Origin: JAGLOK01 sp963677605
Lineage (GTDB): Bacteria; Bacillota; Clostridia; Christensenellales; UMGS416
Assembly (NCBI GenBank): GCA_963677605.2
Contig: CAXXDX010000002.1
Location: 302,284-366,283 of the forward strand
Length of the DNA: 64,000 bases
Reading direction: 5' to 3'
This document shows positions 17,839 through 26,192 of this stretch, piece by piece (position 1 is the stretch's first letter; each line of letters begins with the position of its first letter). Made by a program: the position numbers and the translations under genes. Under the pieces are notes generated by a model. It did not search any database. It worked only from the letters and a program-made list of their open reading frames with translations, and was not told where the DNA came from.

Positions 17839-18936
17839 TTAAGGTTTAAGTACTACTTTAATTGATTCTTTTCCTTCACCGGCAAGAGTCATCGCTTCCA
17901 TAAAATCGCTCAGCGGATATTCATGCGTTACTATCTTATCCACTTTTATGATGCCTTTTGAAAGCATATCTATAGCCACGGGATAGCCTTCCTGTCCGCT
18001 TATATGCGCACCGTAGATTGTCAGCTCTTTTCTGTCGCCGATTATGCTCCAGTCAACCGAAGTTTCCGCCGAAAACACCGAAAACTCAACAAAAGTTCCG
18101 TGTTTTCTTACCATCTTAAGTCCCTGAATAACTCCCGAAGGATGTCCTGAATTGTGAATATAAACATCACAGCCGTAACCATTTGTCAAGTCCTGAACCT
18201 TTTGTACAGCGTCCTCTTTTCCGGGATTTATAACAATGTCTGCGCCCAGTTCTTTGGCAAGCTCCAAACGGTTGTCTTTCATGTCAAGCGCAATTAAGAG
18301 CTTTGGATTCTTAAGTTTTGCAAGCTGCAGTTTGCAAAGACCGATAGGTCCCATTCCTGCAATTACAACAACATCATTAAACTTGATTTTTGCTCGCTCC
18401 ACCGTATGCACAGAACACGACAAAGGCTCTATCATTGCCGCATGTTCCGCAGGTATATGCTTTGGCACTTTGTGTATTACGGAACGTGAATTATAGCGCA
18501 TATATTCTGCCATGCCGCCGTCAGCCACTTCTTTCTGATGCCCGTATATATTGTGGACTTCGCACATCCAGTAATCGCCGCCTTTGCAGTATCTGCACTC
18601 TCCGCATGGTACTATCTGCTCTGCTATAGCGCGGTCGCCAAGCTCAAGACCGTATTTTTTTGCTGCGTTGTCGCCGAGTGCCACAACAGTTCCAATAAAC
18701 TCATGTCCCGGAACACACGGTGCGTCATTCCAAGGCGGAAGTACTCCGCCGCCCCAGAACATTGCAGCTCCGGCGTAAGATTTTACATCACCTGCACATA
18801 TACCGCATGCTTCAATCTTTATAAGCACATCATCTTCAGTAATCTTAGGAACATCCTTTTGCTCATACCTATAGTCCTTAGGTCCGTAGCAAATAACAGC
18901 ATTCATCTTCTCGGGAATCTTCTCCAAAGTCTTCAT
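17839..18936 (-). CDS. Zinc-dependent MDR dehydrogenase, erythritol/L-threitol dehydrogenase-like
   Basis: 365 residues, medium-chain dehydrogenase. Catalytic zinc residues lie in CGICAGD and PGHEF. The structural zinc Cys are in CGECRYCKGGDYWMC. The Rossmann motif is GMGPIG. The run ICAGDVKSYAGAAMFWGGG, plus NPGKEDAVQKVQDLTNGYG and VDWSIIGDRKEL, closely resembles tetritol (erythritol/L-threitol) dehydrogenases as I remember them. The substrate is therefore probably a short polyol or branched sugar alcohol. It sits between the second transketolase and the cupin. Residues before MNAVICYG (M11) may be an extension, but GGAGG precedes the chosen start. Confidence 0.85.
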   Translation of the reverse strand: MKTLEKIPEKMNAVICYGPKDYRYEQKDVPKITEDDVLIKIEACGICAGDVKSYAGAAMFWGGGVLPPWNDAPCVPGHEFIGTVVALGDNAAKKYGLELGDRAIAEQIVPCGECRYCKGGDYWMCEVHNIYGHQKEVADGGMAEYMRYNSRSVIHKVPKHIPAEHAAMIEPLSCSVHTVERAKIKFNDVVVIAGMGPIGLCKLQLAKLKNPKLLIALDMKDNRLELAKELGADIVINPGKEDAVQKVQDLTNGYGCDVYIHNSGHPSGVIQGLKMVRKHGTFVEFSVFSAETSVDWSIIGDRKELTIYGAHISGQEGYPVAIDMLSKGIIKVDKIVTHEYPLSDFMEAMTLAGEGKESIKVVLKP

Positions 18937-18962
18937 GTATTGCCTCCTAATATATTGATTTA

Positions 18963-19904
18963 TTATTTATTCCAAATAGCCTTCTTAGCTGCTTCAACAA
19001 TATCCTTTGTGTCCATACCATATGCTTCAATAAGCTCCTGAGCTGAACCTGACTGAGGCCATACATCCTGCAGTCCTATACGCTCAACCGGCACCGGACA
19101 CACCTTTGCAGACAGCTCACAAACAGCGCTTCCCAAGCCTCCGTTTACATTATGGTCTTCAACGGTAACTGCCGCGCCTGATTTTTTAAGCGCCGCACCT
19201 ATAGTTTTCTCATCCAGAGGTTTTATAGTGTGCACTTCAACGACCTGCGCGCTTATGCCTTCTTCTTTAAGCTGTTTTGCAGCCTCCATTGTCTGGTTTA
19301 TAAGGCTTCCGCATGCAAACAGCGCAACATCCTCGCCATCGCCATATACTTTTCTTGCTTTGCCTATCTCAAAAGGCATGTCTTCTTCATATACAACAGG
19401 ATCGCGTCCGCTTCCTATTCGTATATATACAGGACCTTCCCACTCGGCAGCCGCGACAACAGCTTTTTGAACCTGATCCGCATCGGCAGGTACTAGTATT
19501 GTCATGCCGGGGATTGCGCGAAGTATTGCGATGTCCTCAAAGAACTGATGTGTAACACCTTCTTTTTCACCGCCTGCTATGCCGCCGTTTGCACCGACGA
19601 GCTTAACGTTTAAGTGAGGATATCCGACAAATGTGCGCACCTGCTCACACGCGCGCATTGTGATAAATCCTGCGTATGTCGCCATGAATGGCACCATTCC
19701 CGCCGAAGCCAAACCTGCCGCGACATCCACCGCGTTTTGTTCCGCGATGCCGACATCCACTGTGCGCTCCGGGTATTTCTCCACAAAAGGAACAGCCTTT
19801 ATAACCAAAAGAGAGTCCGCCATAACAAGCGCAATGTCATCGCGCTTTTCGGCTATCCCCATAAGTCCATCTGTAAATCCAATTCTCGTGCTTTTAGTTT
19901 TCAT
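18963..19904 (-). CDS. Split transketolase, C-terminal subunit (pair 2)
   Basis: 313 residues: pyrimidine-binding domain (DVGIAEQNAVDVAAGLASAG with the catalytic Glu that activates thiamine diphosphate) and C-terminal domain (HTIKPLDEKTI, VEDHNVNGGLGSAV). It overlaps the N-terminal subunit gene by 4 bp and has its own GGAGG site, so it is a genuine two-subunit enzyme and not a frameshift. It is distinct in sequence from the C-terminal subunit at 30123-31055. In apiose-catabolic bacteria a split transketolase (AptAB) acts on apulose 4-phosphate; whether this pair does so is inference. Confidence 0.92.
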   Translation of the reverse strand: MKTKSTRIGFTDGLMGIAEKRDDIALVMADSLLVIKAVPFVEKYPERTVDVGIAEQNAVDVAAGLASAGMVPFMATYAGFITMRACEQVRTFVGYPHLNVKLVGANGGIAGGEKEGVTHQFFEDIAILRAIPGMTILVPADADQVQKAVVAAAEWEGPVYIRIGSGRDPVVYEEDMPFEIGKARKVYGDGEDVALFACGSLINQTMEAAKQLKEEGISAQVVEVHTIKPLDEKTIGAALKKSGAAVTVEDHNVNGGLGSAVCELSAKVCPVPVERIGLQDVWPQSGSAQELIEAYGMDTKDIVEAAKKAIWNK

Positions 19905-20728
19905 AGTGATGCCTCCAATTCGCTGTCCAGCGCTTGGAGCGCTTCTTTAAGCTGCTCGGCATCGGGTGTGCCCTTGTGCCATGCGTTGTTGTGCTCCATA
20001 TAAGGAACACCTTTACCTTTTACGGTGTGTGCGATTATAACTGATGGTACATCCTTTTCATTCTGCGCAGTTGTAATCGCACTGTGAATCGCCTCAAGGT
20101 CATGCCCATCTATCTCCTGCGTGTGCCAGCCGAACGACTGGAATCGGCCTGCGATATTTACCATGTTGCTGACATCCGATACAGTGCCTCCGCTCTGCAT
20201 ACCGTTGTTATCAACAAAAGCTATAAGTTTGTCGGCCTTGTATTTTGCTGCAGCATTTACTGCCTCCCACAAAACACCTTCACCAAGCTCTCCGTCTCCG
20301 GTTATAACATAAACATAATTGTCTATTCCCTGCATACGCGCGGCAAGCGTCATTCCAAGACCGATTGAAAGCCCATTGCCCAATGAGCCGGATGTCATGT
20401 CAACGCCCGGAGTCTTAATGTCCGGATGCCCCTGCAGACGTGAGTTTATCTTTCTTAATGTCGGAAATTCATCCTCCGACAAGAATCCTTTTCTGGTAAG
20501 CGTCGCATACAAAACAGGACATGCATGTCCCTTGGACAGGATGAACCTGTCGCGCTCTTTCCACTTGGGATTTTGGGGATCAATCCTCATAAAATCGTTG
20601 TATATTACTGCCATGATGTCAGCGATTGATAACGCAGGGCCGGGATGTCCCTCGCCGCCCTGATGTATCATAGTTACCACATCTTTTCTTATCTGGCATG
20701 CAAATTTCTTTGTTTCCGCGATGTTCAT
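19901..20728 (-). CDS. Split transketolase, N-terminal subunit (pair 2)
   Basis: 275 residues, thiamine-diphosphate-binding half. Active-site histidines are visible in GGEGHPGPALS, LSKGHACPVLY, LQGHPDIK and NAWHKGTP. The diphosphate/Mg motif is GDGELGEG...DNNG. It overlaps the racemase-like gene upstream and the C-terminal subunit downstream by 4 bp each. It transfers two-carbon ketol units between sugar phosphates. The presence of this second pair in the same operon as 30123-31893 suggests two different donor substrates. Confidence 0.93.
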   Translation of the reverse strand: MNIAETKKFACQIRKDVVTMIHQGGEGHPGPALSIADIMAVIYNDFMRIDPQNPKWKERDRFILSKGHACPVLYATLTRKGFLSEDEFPTLRKINSRLQGHPDIKTPGVDMTSGSLGNGLSIGLGMTLAARMQGIDNYVYVITGDGELGEGVLWEAVNAAAKYKADKLIAFVDNNGMQSGGTVSDVSNMVNIAGRFQSFGWHTQEIDGHDLEAIHSAITTAQNEKDVPSVIIAHTVKGKGVPYMEHNNAWHKGTPDAEQLKEALQALDSELEASL

Positions 20729-21387
20729 TTCATTTCCTCCAGCATTGCCTTAACCTGCTTTACGCAAAGTGGCGGGCTTGCAAGAACAGGCTTGCCCGAT
20801 GCCTTCATAAGGCCTTCCTGCATGCGTCCCATTGAGCCCTGAGCCAGAACAAAGCAGTCCGCTTCTGATGCCAGTCTTTCAGCAGTTTCTAATATCGCTC
20901 TGTCGTGTCCTTCAGGATCTCCCGATACAAGCGCGTCATAAGCACCTTTTGCAAGGCCGCTAACAATCTTGATTTCTTTGCCCGCTTTTTTTGCTTTTTC
21001 TTCAATCATGCGCATTGTTGGGTTAAGTGTTGTGGGTATTGTTGCCATAACAGCAACAGAAGTATAGTTGTTTACAACCTCATCGCCCATTGCGTCATCG
21101 ATTTTAACTATAGGAACATCAATCATAGGCTGTGCAATGTCGACAATCTCGCGTACCGACGAGCATGTGTTTATAATTAAATCCGCTCCCATGTCCTGCG
21201 CTATCATGAAATACTGAGTTAGCCTTTTAATTACTGCAGGTGTAAGTTTGCCCGCTCGTATCACGTCGCGTATCAGCGTATCGTCAATTATATTGTTATA
21301 TTCTATGTCCTCGATGCCTTCTTTAAACACCTTCTGCAAAGGGCCTGAAAGACCTTGACCTGTGTATACTGCGATTATCTTTTTCAT
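20725..21387 (-). CDS. Asp/Glu/hydantoin racemase superfamily protein lacking the second Cys
   Basis: 220 residues. The first catalytic Cys of the fold is present in LIINTCSSVRE. Where the second normally lies the sequence reads VLAQGSMGRM, without Cys. A later Cys (SPPLCVKQ) is near the C-terminus. True amino-acid racemases need both thiols, so another reaction on a sugar acid or keto compound, or a one-base mechanism, is more likely. It is coupled by a 4-bp overlap to the transketolase N-subunit gene. Relatives without the second Cys occur in Firmicutes sugar operons as far as I recall. Confidence 0.78.
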   Translation of the reverse strand: MKKIIAVYTGQGLSGPLQKVFKEGIEDIEYNNIIDDTLIRDVIRAGKLTPAVIKRLTQYFMIAQDMGADLIINTCSSVREIVDIAQPMIDVPIVKIDDAMGDEVVNNYTSVAVMATIPTTLNPTMRMIEEKAKKAGKEIKIVSGLAKGAYDALVSGDPEGHDRAILETAERLASEADCFVLAQGSMGRMQEGLMKASGKPVLASPPLCVKQVKAMLEEMK

Positions 21388-21402
21388 AATTTCTCCCTCG
21401 TT

Positions 21403-22839
21403 TTAGTCCGCTGCTATAAATCTTACTGCCTGATATGGTTTTCCCGGAAGCGGAATCTCGCATGCTCCCTCAAATTCACCTTCAAGCTCAGTTATTGTCA
21501 TCTCCCATGTGTCTATTACTTCACATTTATATTTTCTTCCCTCAGGAAGTATGCATGTTTTCATAATAGGCTGTCTGTTGCCGACATATACAAGGAAATA
21601 ATCTTCCTTGTAACCCACTGCAAAACGCATGCCTTCATTTAAAGTTGTAGGCACAAGATATCCGGGTGCTTCGTTTATTATTTTTACAAGGAATGCTATC
21701 CGCTCGGGGCTTTGCCCGTGAAGCTTTCCGCCTTTTGCCCACCAGAGGATATCATCTGGGTGCATGTATGTTTCGCCGTGGCCGGCGTAACCTCCGCGCG
21801 CATATGCTTCCCACATCCTGTTTGACATCTCCTCTGCTGTGATGTTTCCCCAGTTGTTTGTGATGTTTCCTTCATAACAGCATTCGTCGATTACGACAGG
21901 CTTTTTATATGTGTCAAGCCATTCGGTAGTTCTCTGAATGTCGCTGTGCTGTATGCTGCAGTGAGTCACCCACGGCTTGCCGTGGTCATAAAAACCTCTG
22001 CAGTTGTGAATGGAGCGAAGATGATTATACGGATCATACTGCTGGATTATCTTAAAGAACCTGTCCCAATCCGCTAGTGTTTTAGCTCCCATAAGGTCAT
22101 ATTCGTTTGCAAACGACCACCACAGATTACGGTATGCGGAAATCCTTGCCGCCAAGTATTTAAGATATCTGTCGTCTGCTTCCGCCGGCATTTTTGAAAA
22201 TCCCCACCTGTCATACTCGTGGAAAAGGATTAAATCCGCTTCGATGCCCATATCCATAAGCGCTACGATACATTCTTCCAAATGCTCAAAGTACTGTGGA
22301 TTAAACCGCTCAAAATCCCAGCCGTCCTTAAGGCTTCCTTCAAACGGATAAAACCTCGGTTCATTGGCATTGAATGTGTAATGCTTCGGAAAAACGCACA
22401 TGCGCATTTTGTTAAAAGGCGCGGTTTTAAGCGTCTCAAGCGTTTGTTTTTCAAGCTCCTCGCTCTGATGATTCCACACATATGATGTAGTTCCAATCGG
22501 GTGATGAGGCGTTCCGTCCTCATATGCGAAGTGGTATCTGTCTATAACGCGAACAGGCCCGTGGTTTCCTTCGGATGGCGCGGTGCAAAGAAATTCGCCG
22601 CACTCACCGTCAAAGCCATGAGCATTGGTTGAAACACTGTAACTCCATGTTCCTTCCACATCAGGCATAAAACGTATTTTATATTCACCGTTTCCGTTAT
22701 AAAATCCGTTTACGCTGACTTTCCTTCCGCCGATTTTAAATTCTGCACAAACTTCCGCTTCTGTAAAGGGATTGACTTCAAGCTCGCCTTTATATACAAG
22801 CTCGAAGACACCCCATTTTTCAACATTCTTTATGCTCAT
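21403..22839 (-). CDS. DUF5060/DUF4038(apiosidase-like)/DUF5605 glycoside hydrolase, copy B
   Basis: 478 residues, cytoplasmic. An N-terminal beta-sandwich (about 1-95, DUF5060-like: VEKWGVFEL...GFYNGNGEYKIRFMP) is followed by a TIM barrel related to GH140 apiosidases (about 100-390), then a small C-terminal sandwich (DUF5605-like). Likely catalytic acids are E246 in WWSFANEYD and E319 in VVIDECCYEGN. It is a paralogue of the protein at 24646-26160, with the same architecture and the same spacing of acids but diverged sequence. The GH127-like gene lies between the two copies. Sugar specificity is unknown; apiose is suggested only by family and context. Confidence 0.82.
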   Translation of the reverse strand: MSIKNVEKWGVFELVYKGELEVNPFTEAEVCAEFKIGGRKVSVNGFYNGNGEYKIRFMPDVEGTWSYSVSTNAHGFDGECGEFLCTAPSEGNHGPVRVIDRYHFAYEDGTPHHPIGTTSYVWNHQSEELEKQTLETLKTAPFNKMRMCVFPKHYTFNANEPRFYPFEGSLKDGWDFERFNPQYFEHLEECIVALMDMGIEADLILFHEYDRWGFSKMPAEADDRYLKYLAARISAYRNLWWSFANEYDLMGAKTLADWDRFFKIIQQYDPYNHLRSIHNCRGFYDHGKPWVTHCSIQHSDIQRTTEWLDTYKKPVVIDECCYEGNITNNWGNITAEEMSNRMWEAYARGGYAGHGETYMHPDDILWWAKGGKLHGQSPERIAFLVKIINEAPGYLVPTTLNEGMRFAVGYKEDYFLVYVGNRQPIMKTCILPEGRKYKCEVIDTWEMTITELEGEFEGACEIPLPGKPYQAVRFIAAD

Positions 22840-22857
22840 AAAAGCTCCTAAGCTTTA

Positions 22858-24606
22858 TTAGTCGAGTGCAACTGCACCATCCACGTGAAGCTCGCCCTCT
22901 TTCATCGGTGCCTTGTCCATCACTTTGCGTCCGCTGTAGAGAGGATAATATGTTCCTTTTGGAGTGATTCCGACAACTTCGTCGCCAACCCACTTTGTGC
23001 CGTAGTTTAACCCTGCAGCAGTTTCCACAGTCTCACGCTCAATCTGCTGGAATGTAACTGTGATTTTCTCACCGGGCATTGCTCCTTTAAGTAGTATAAA
23101 GCAGCCTTTTACCCACGGAAGATCGCGTCCCGAGAACTTGTCTCCGTTTCCTCTTGTTACTGTAACACCACCGAAAGGTGTCCATTCAGGTATGCGCACA
23201 AGAAGCTCAGGTATCTCGCGGTTTACGTGGAGTTCCACTTTTCCTTCATGCGGAAGATAGCTCAATACGTCCAAGTCTTCCGTTGCTCGGTTGAGCAGCA
23301 TATTAACGCTTACACGTCCGTTATCCTGTTTTGTAACGATATTCTGCCAGCCTGTGTATAGTCCGCGTGTTCCGGAAGCTACGCAGCATGTCTGAACATC
23401 CATGATATGTCCTCTGCCGTGTACACCACTGTAAACAAAGTCATTGGGCGCTGCATAGCCTGCGAATGTTCCGCGAAGGCGCTCAGCCACTTTGTAGTAT
23501 GTTTTCTCGCCGGGTATATCCATCTTCTTGTCTTCGCGCTGCTTAATCCAGCTGGTATCCAGTATCTGAGCTTCTGTCAGATGGTTGCGAAGGAAGCGTT
23601 CTGCAACGCCCCAATATTCGGTATATCCCTGTTTTGCAAGCTTGATGGCGATAGAGATAGCATCAACCAGTGTGCATGTTTCGTGCTCATATTCCTGATC
23701 TTCAAGGTCTCCCGGTGTCCAGCCGAAGCTTGTGCACTTTGTAAGTCCCCAGTCAAAGCTCTTTTTAACAAAAGCGAATATGGAAGAATCCCCTGTCGCT
23801 TCAGCAAAACGCGCAAGAGAGTTAAGAGTTCCCATGCGTGTGTGGAAGTGTCCGTTTCTGTATCCGAGAGCGTCGTTGAAGCTTCCGTCGGAATTAAACA
23901 CACCGCTTCTAAACATTATGTTTGATGCGAAGTTTTCGGCAAGCTCATATGCGTCGCGGTTTCCCGTCGCTTCATAATAGCGAGTAAGCGGCATAACCTG
24001 ACGTCCCCACATTGCAGCAGGATCGTAGGCCAGACGAGTGTGCACTGCGTCAAATGACGGCCATCCGCTGTCAGTATATTCTGAGCCCGGATAATACCAT
24101 GAAATGCGTTCTTTCCTTGCGATCTTTTTAAGCGCTGCAACATGTCTGTCCGCGTAGCCTTTAATCTTTTCATCCTGAGTGTCCAAAAACCATGTGGTAA
24201 GCCCGAGTATTACGGAGCGCTGATCAATCATGCTGGCGGATTCCCTGAATTTCGCCTGATGCTCAATTATTGTTTCTTCATCAAATGTATTGCGTCTGAA
24301 GCTTAATCCGTTCGGTCTGAAAGTTTTGAGCAGATTTTCGCGGTAATGCTGTTCGATATCTTCTCCATACTTGCTTCCAGTCATCCTGCGCGCAAGCAAA
24401 ATGCAGTCCACCAAACGTCCGTGGCTTGAGCCGTAGTCCCAGTTTCCGTGGCTCATCCATGCCGGATCAGACTGAAAGAATCCGCTGAAAAACGGTATAA
24501 ACTCATAGTCCTCATCCGCAACGTTAATCATCGCATTGAGCGCAATTTCCGCGCGCTCTTCCAGATTAAGCGTATCCGGCATCTTAAGTGTTCTTGCTTT
24601 AGTCAT
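22858..24606 (-). CDS. GH127-like hydrolase (beta-L-arabinofuranosidase fold, DUF1680-related)
   Basis: 582 residues from ATG 24606, which has AGGAG 8 nt upstream; a GTG 9 nt earlier is less likely. It is an (alpha/alpha)6 barrel with C-terminal beta domains. The zinc/cysteine signature of GH127 enzymes is visible: Glu309-x-Cys311 in EHETCTLVD and the pair Cys407-Cys408 in QTCCVASG. This matches the family's Glu, Cys, nucleophile-Cys and Cys set, so retaining hydrolysis by a Cys nucleophile is likely. No signal peptide. It sits between two apiosidase-like paralogues, implying joint attack on a short decorated oligosaccharide. The exact family is uncertain because the rest of the sequence is divergent. 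Confidence 0.75.
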   Translation of the reverse strand: MTKARTLKMPDTLNLEERAEIALNAMINVADEDYEFIPFFSGFFQSDPAWMSHGNWDYGSSHGRLVDCILLARRMTGSKYGEDIEQHYRENLLKTFRPNGLSFRRNTFDEETIIEHQAKFRESASMIDQRSVILGLTTWFLDTQDEKIKGYADRHVAALKKIARKERISWYYPGSEYTDSGWPSFDAVHTRLAYDPAAMWGRQVMPLTRYYEATGNRDAYELAENFASNIMFRSGVFNSDGSFNDALGYRNGHFHTRMGTLNSLARFAEATGDSSIFAFVKKSFDWGLTKCTSFGWTPGDLEDQEYEHETCTLVDAISIAIKLAKQGYTEYWGVAERFLRNHLTEAQILDTSWIKQREDKKMDIPGEKTYYKVAERLRGTFAGYAAPNDFVYSGVHGRGHIMDVQTCCVASGTRGLYTGWQNIVTKQDNGRVSVNMLLNRATEDLDVLSYLPHEGKVELHVNREIPELLVRIPEWTPFGGVTVTRGNGDKFSGRDLPWVKGCFILLKGAMPGEKITVTFQQIERETVETAAGLNYGTKWVGDEVVGITPKGTYYPLYSGRKVMDKAPMKEGELHVDGAVALD

Positions 24607-24645
24607 CTCGTTCACTCCTTATTCTCGTAAAAAATTAATTCCAAC

Positions 24646-26160
24646 TTATTGTGCGGGTGTAAGCCTTATGGCGAGATACTTCTTATCCGGAAGCTTGATT
24701 GTTTTTTCCTCGCTGTCCGCATATCCATACTGCCCTTTTTCACCCACCGTGAAGATTTCATCGACTTCGTCTATAGTCATATTCCATGTGTCGAGTATCT
24801 CTGCCTTATACTTTGTGCCCGGCTCCATTACGACATCTTTTGCAGGTATGAAAAATTTCCATTCATCAGGCATTTCGTTTCCGAAATATATAAGGAAATG
24901 CTTTTCATCCTTTTTGGCCATTCCGGCAAGCCACCACTTGTCAACAGCAGTCCAGCCGTGTCCCGAGCCTTCCTCGATTATTTTCTTTAAAAAGGCTATG
25001 CGCTCTCCGCTTTCGCCCTTAAGGTTACCGCCGACAGCAGTCCAGACAAGCTCACCGTTTTCATCCGGCAGGTCGATTACTTCGCCGTGCCCGACATAAG
25101 CCCCTGCTATCATTCCGTTCCAGAACCTTCTTGTCATCTCCTGCGCGGAAAGGTTTCCCCACCTTGCATCAAAGTTTCCTTCATAGCATACTTCATCATA
25201 GATAACAGGCTTATGATAGGCTTTAACCAGAAGCACTGCTCTGCCAGCTTCATCCACAGCCATGCCGTCCTGAACTGTCGCGTGAGTTATCCACGGTTTC
25301 CAGCTTTCATAAAGCCTCATATAGTTGTGTATTGAAAGAAGGTGATTGTATGGATCGGCATCTTCCACCACCTGACACAAGTCATGCCATTGTTCAGTTG
25401 TTTTGGTTAAAACAAGGTCATATTCATTAGCAAGCGACCACCACACATTTCTGTATGCAGCAAATCTGCTCACGCAGTACTTCAAAAACATGACGTCCGC
25501 ATCCTGAGGTTTTTGAGAATATCCCCAGTCCTTCGCATATGGGTGCAAAAGTATAAGGTCGACCTCGACTCCTATATCCATAAGCCTTTGCAGGCGGTCT
25601 TCAATCATCTGGAAGTACTTCGGATCAAAACGCGAAAAATCCCAGTCTTTCTTTGACTCGCCAACATAAGGATAATGCCTCATGTTTTCATCGCTGAACT
25701 CACTGTGGTGCGGAGTTACGCCTGTTCTCATTTTATTAAACGGACTGTTTTTAAGGCTTTCAATCGTCTGATAGGCAAGCTTGTCTTTCTGGTGCACCCA
25801 TCCGTATGAAGTTGATCCAAACGGATAATACGGCGTACCGTCAGCATAGGCAAAGTGAAACTGCTCGGCAACTTCCACTGGTCCGTGATTGTCGCCTGTG
25901 GCTTCGGTGCACATAAACGTGCCTTCTTTGCCATCGAGCTCTTCTTTGTTGCTTGTTGTAGTATACTTCCACACGCCTAGAGCTTTTGGCATAAAACGTA
26001 TACGGAAAGTATCGTCCCCGTCATAGAATCCGCTTACTTTAACCTCGGTTGCTTCATTTTTAAAAACCGCTGTAAAAGATATATCCACAAAAGGATTAGC
26101 TGTTTCTGCGCATTTAAACTCCGCTTCAAACATTCCCCATTTTTCTATTGTAATACTCAC
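24646..26160 (-). CDS. DUF5060/DUF4038(apiosidase-like)/DUF5605 glycoside hydrolase, copy A
   Basis: 504 residues, GTG start with AAGGG upstream. Same three-domain layout as copy B (21403-22839): N-terminal sandwich with GFYDGDDTFRIRFMP, TIM barrel with probable acid/base E246 (WWSLANEYD) and nucleophile E323 (VIYDEVCYEGN), and a C-terminal sandwich. It carries extra loops around 295-312 and near the C-terminus that copy B lacks. It is cytoplasmic by absence of a signal peptide. Copy A follows the isomerase gene by 32 bp. GH140 apiosidase is the closest characterised relative I can name. Substrate preference relative to copy B is unknown. Confidence 0.83.
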   Translation of the reverse strand: MSITIEKWGMFEAEFKCAETANPFVDISFTAVFKNEATEVKVSGFYDGDDTFRIRFMPKALGVWKYTTTSNKEELDGKEGTFMCTEATGDNHGPVEVAEQFHFAYADGTPYYPFGSTSYGWVHQKDKLAYQTIESLKNSPFNKMRTGVTPHHSEFSDENMRHYPYVGESKKDWDFSRFDPKYFQMIEDRLQRLMDIGVEVDLILLHPYAKDWGYSQKPQDADVMFLKYCVSRFAAYRNVWWSLANEYDLVLTKTTEQWHDLCQVVEDADPYNHLLSIHNYMRLYESWKPWITHATVQDGMAVDEAGRAVLLVKAYHKPVIYDEVCYEGNFDARWGNLSAQEMTRRFWNGMIAGAYVGHGEVIDLPDENGELVWTAVGGNLKGESGERIAFLKKIIEEGSGHGWTAVDKWWLAGMAKKDEKHFLIYFGNEMPDEWKFFIPAKDVVMEPGTKYKAEILDTWNMTIDEVDEIFTVGEKGQYGYADSEEKTIKLPDKKYLAIRLTPAQ

Positions 26161-26192
26161 AAATAATATCCCTTCACTGTTTAACTGATTGT

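Noticed and set aside
18963..20728. Split transketolase read as one gene broken by a frameshift
   Set aside because: The halves overlap as ATGA with a proper ribosome binding site, and the second pair in the operon is split in the same place. Two-subunit transketolases are normal.
23407..23925. 172-codon open frame on the plus strand inside the GH127-like gene
   Set aside because: Antisense shadow of a gene with clear motifs; no ribosome binding site or domain.
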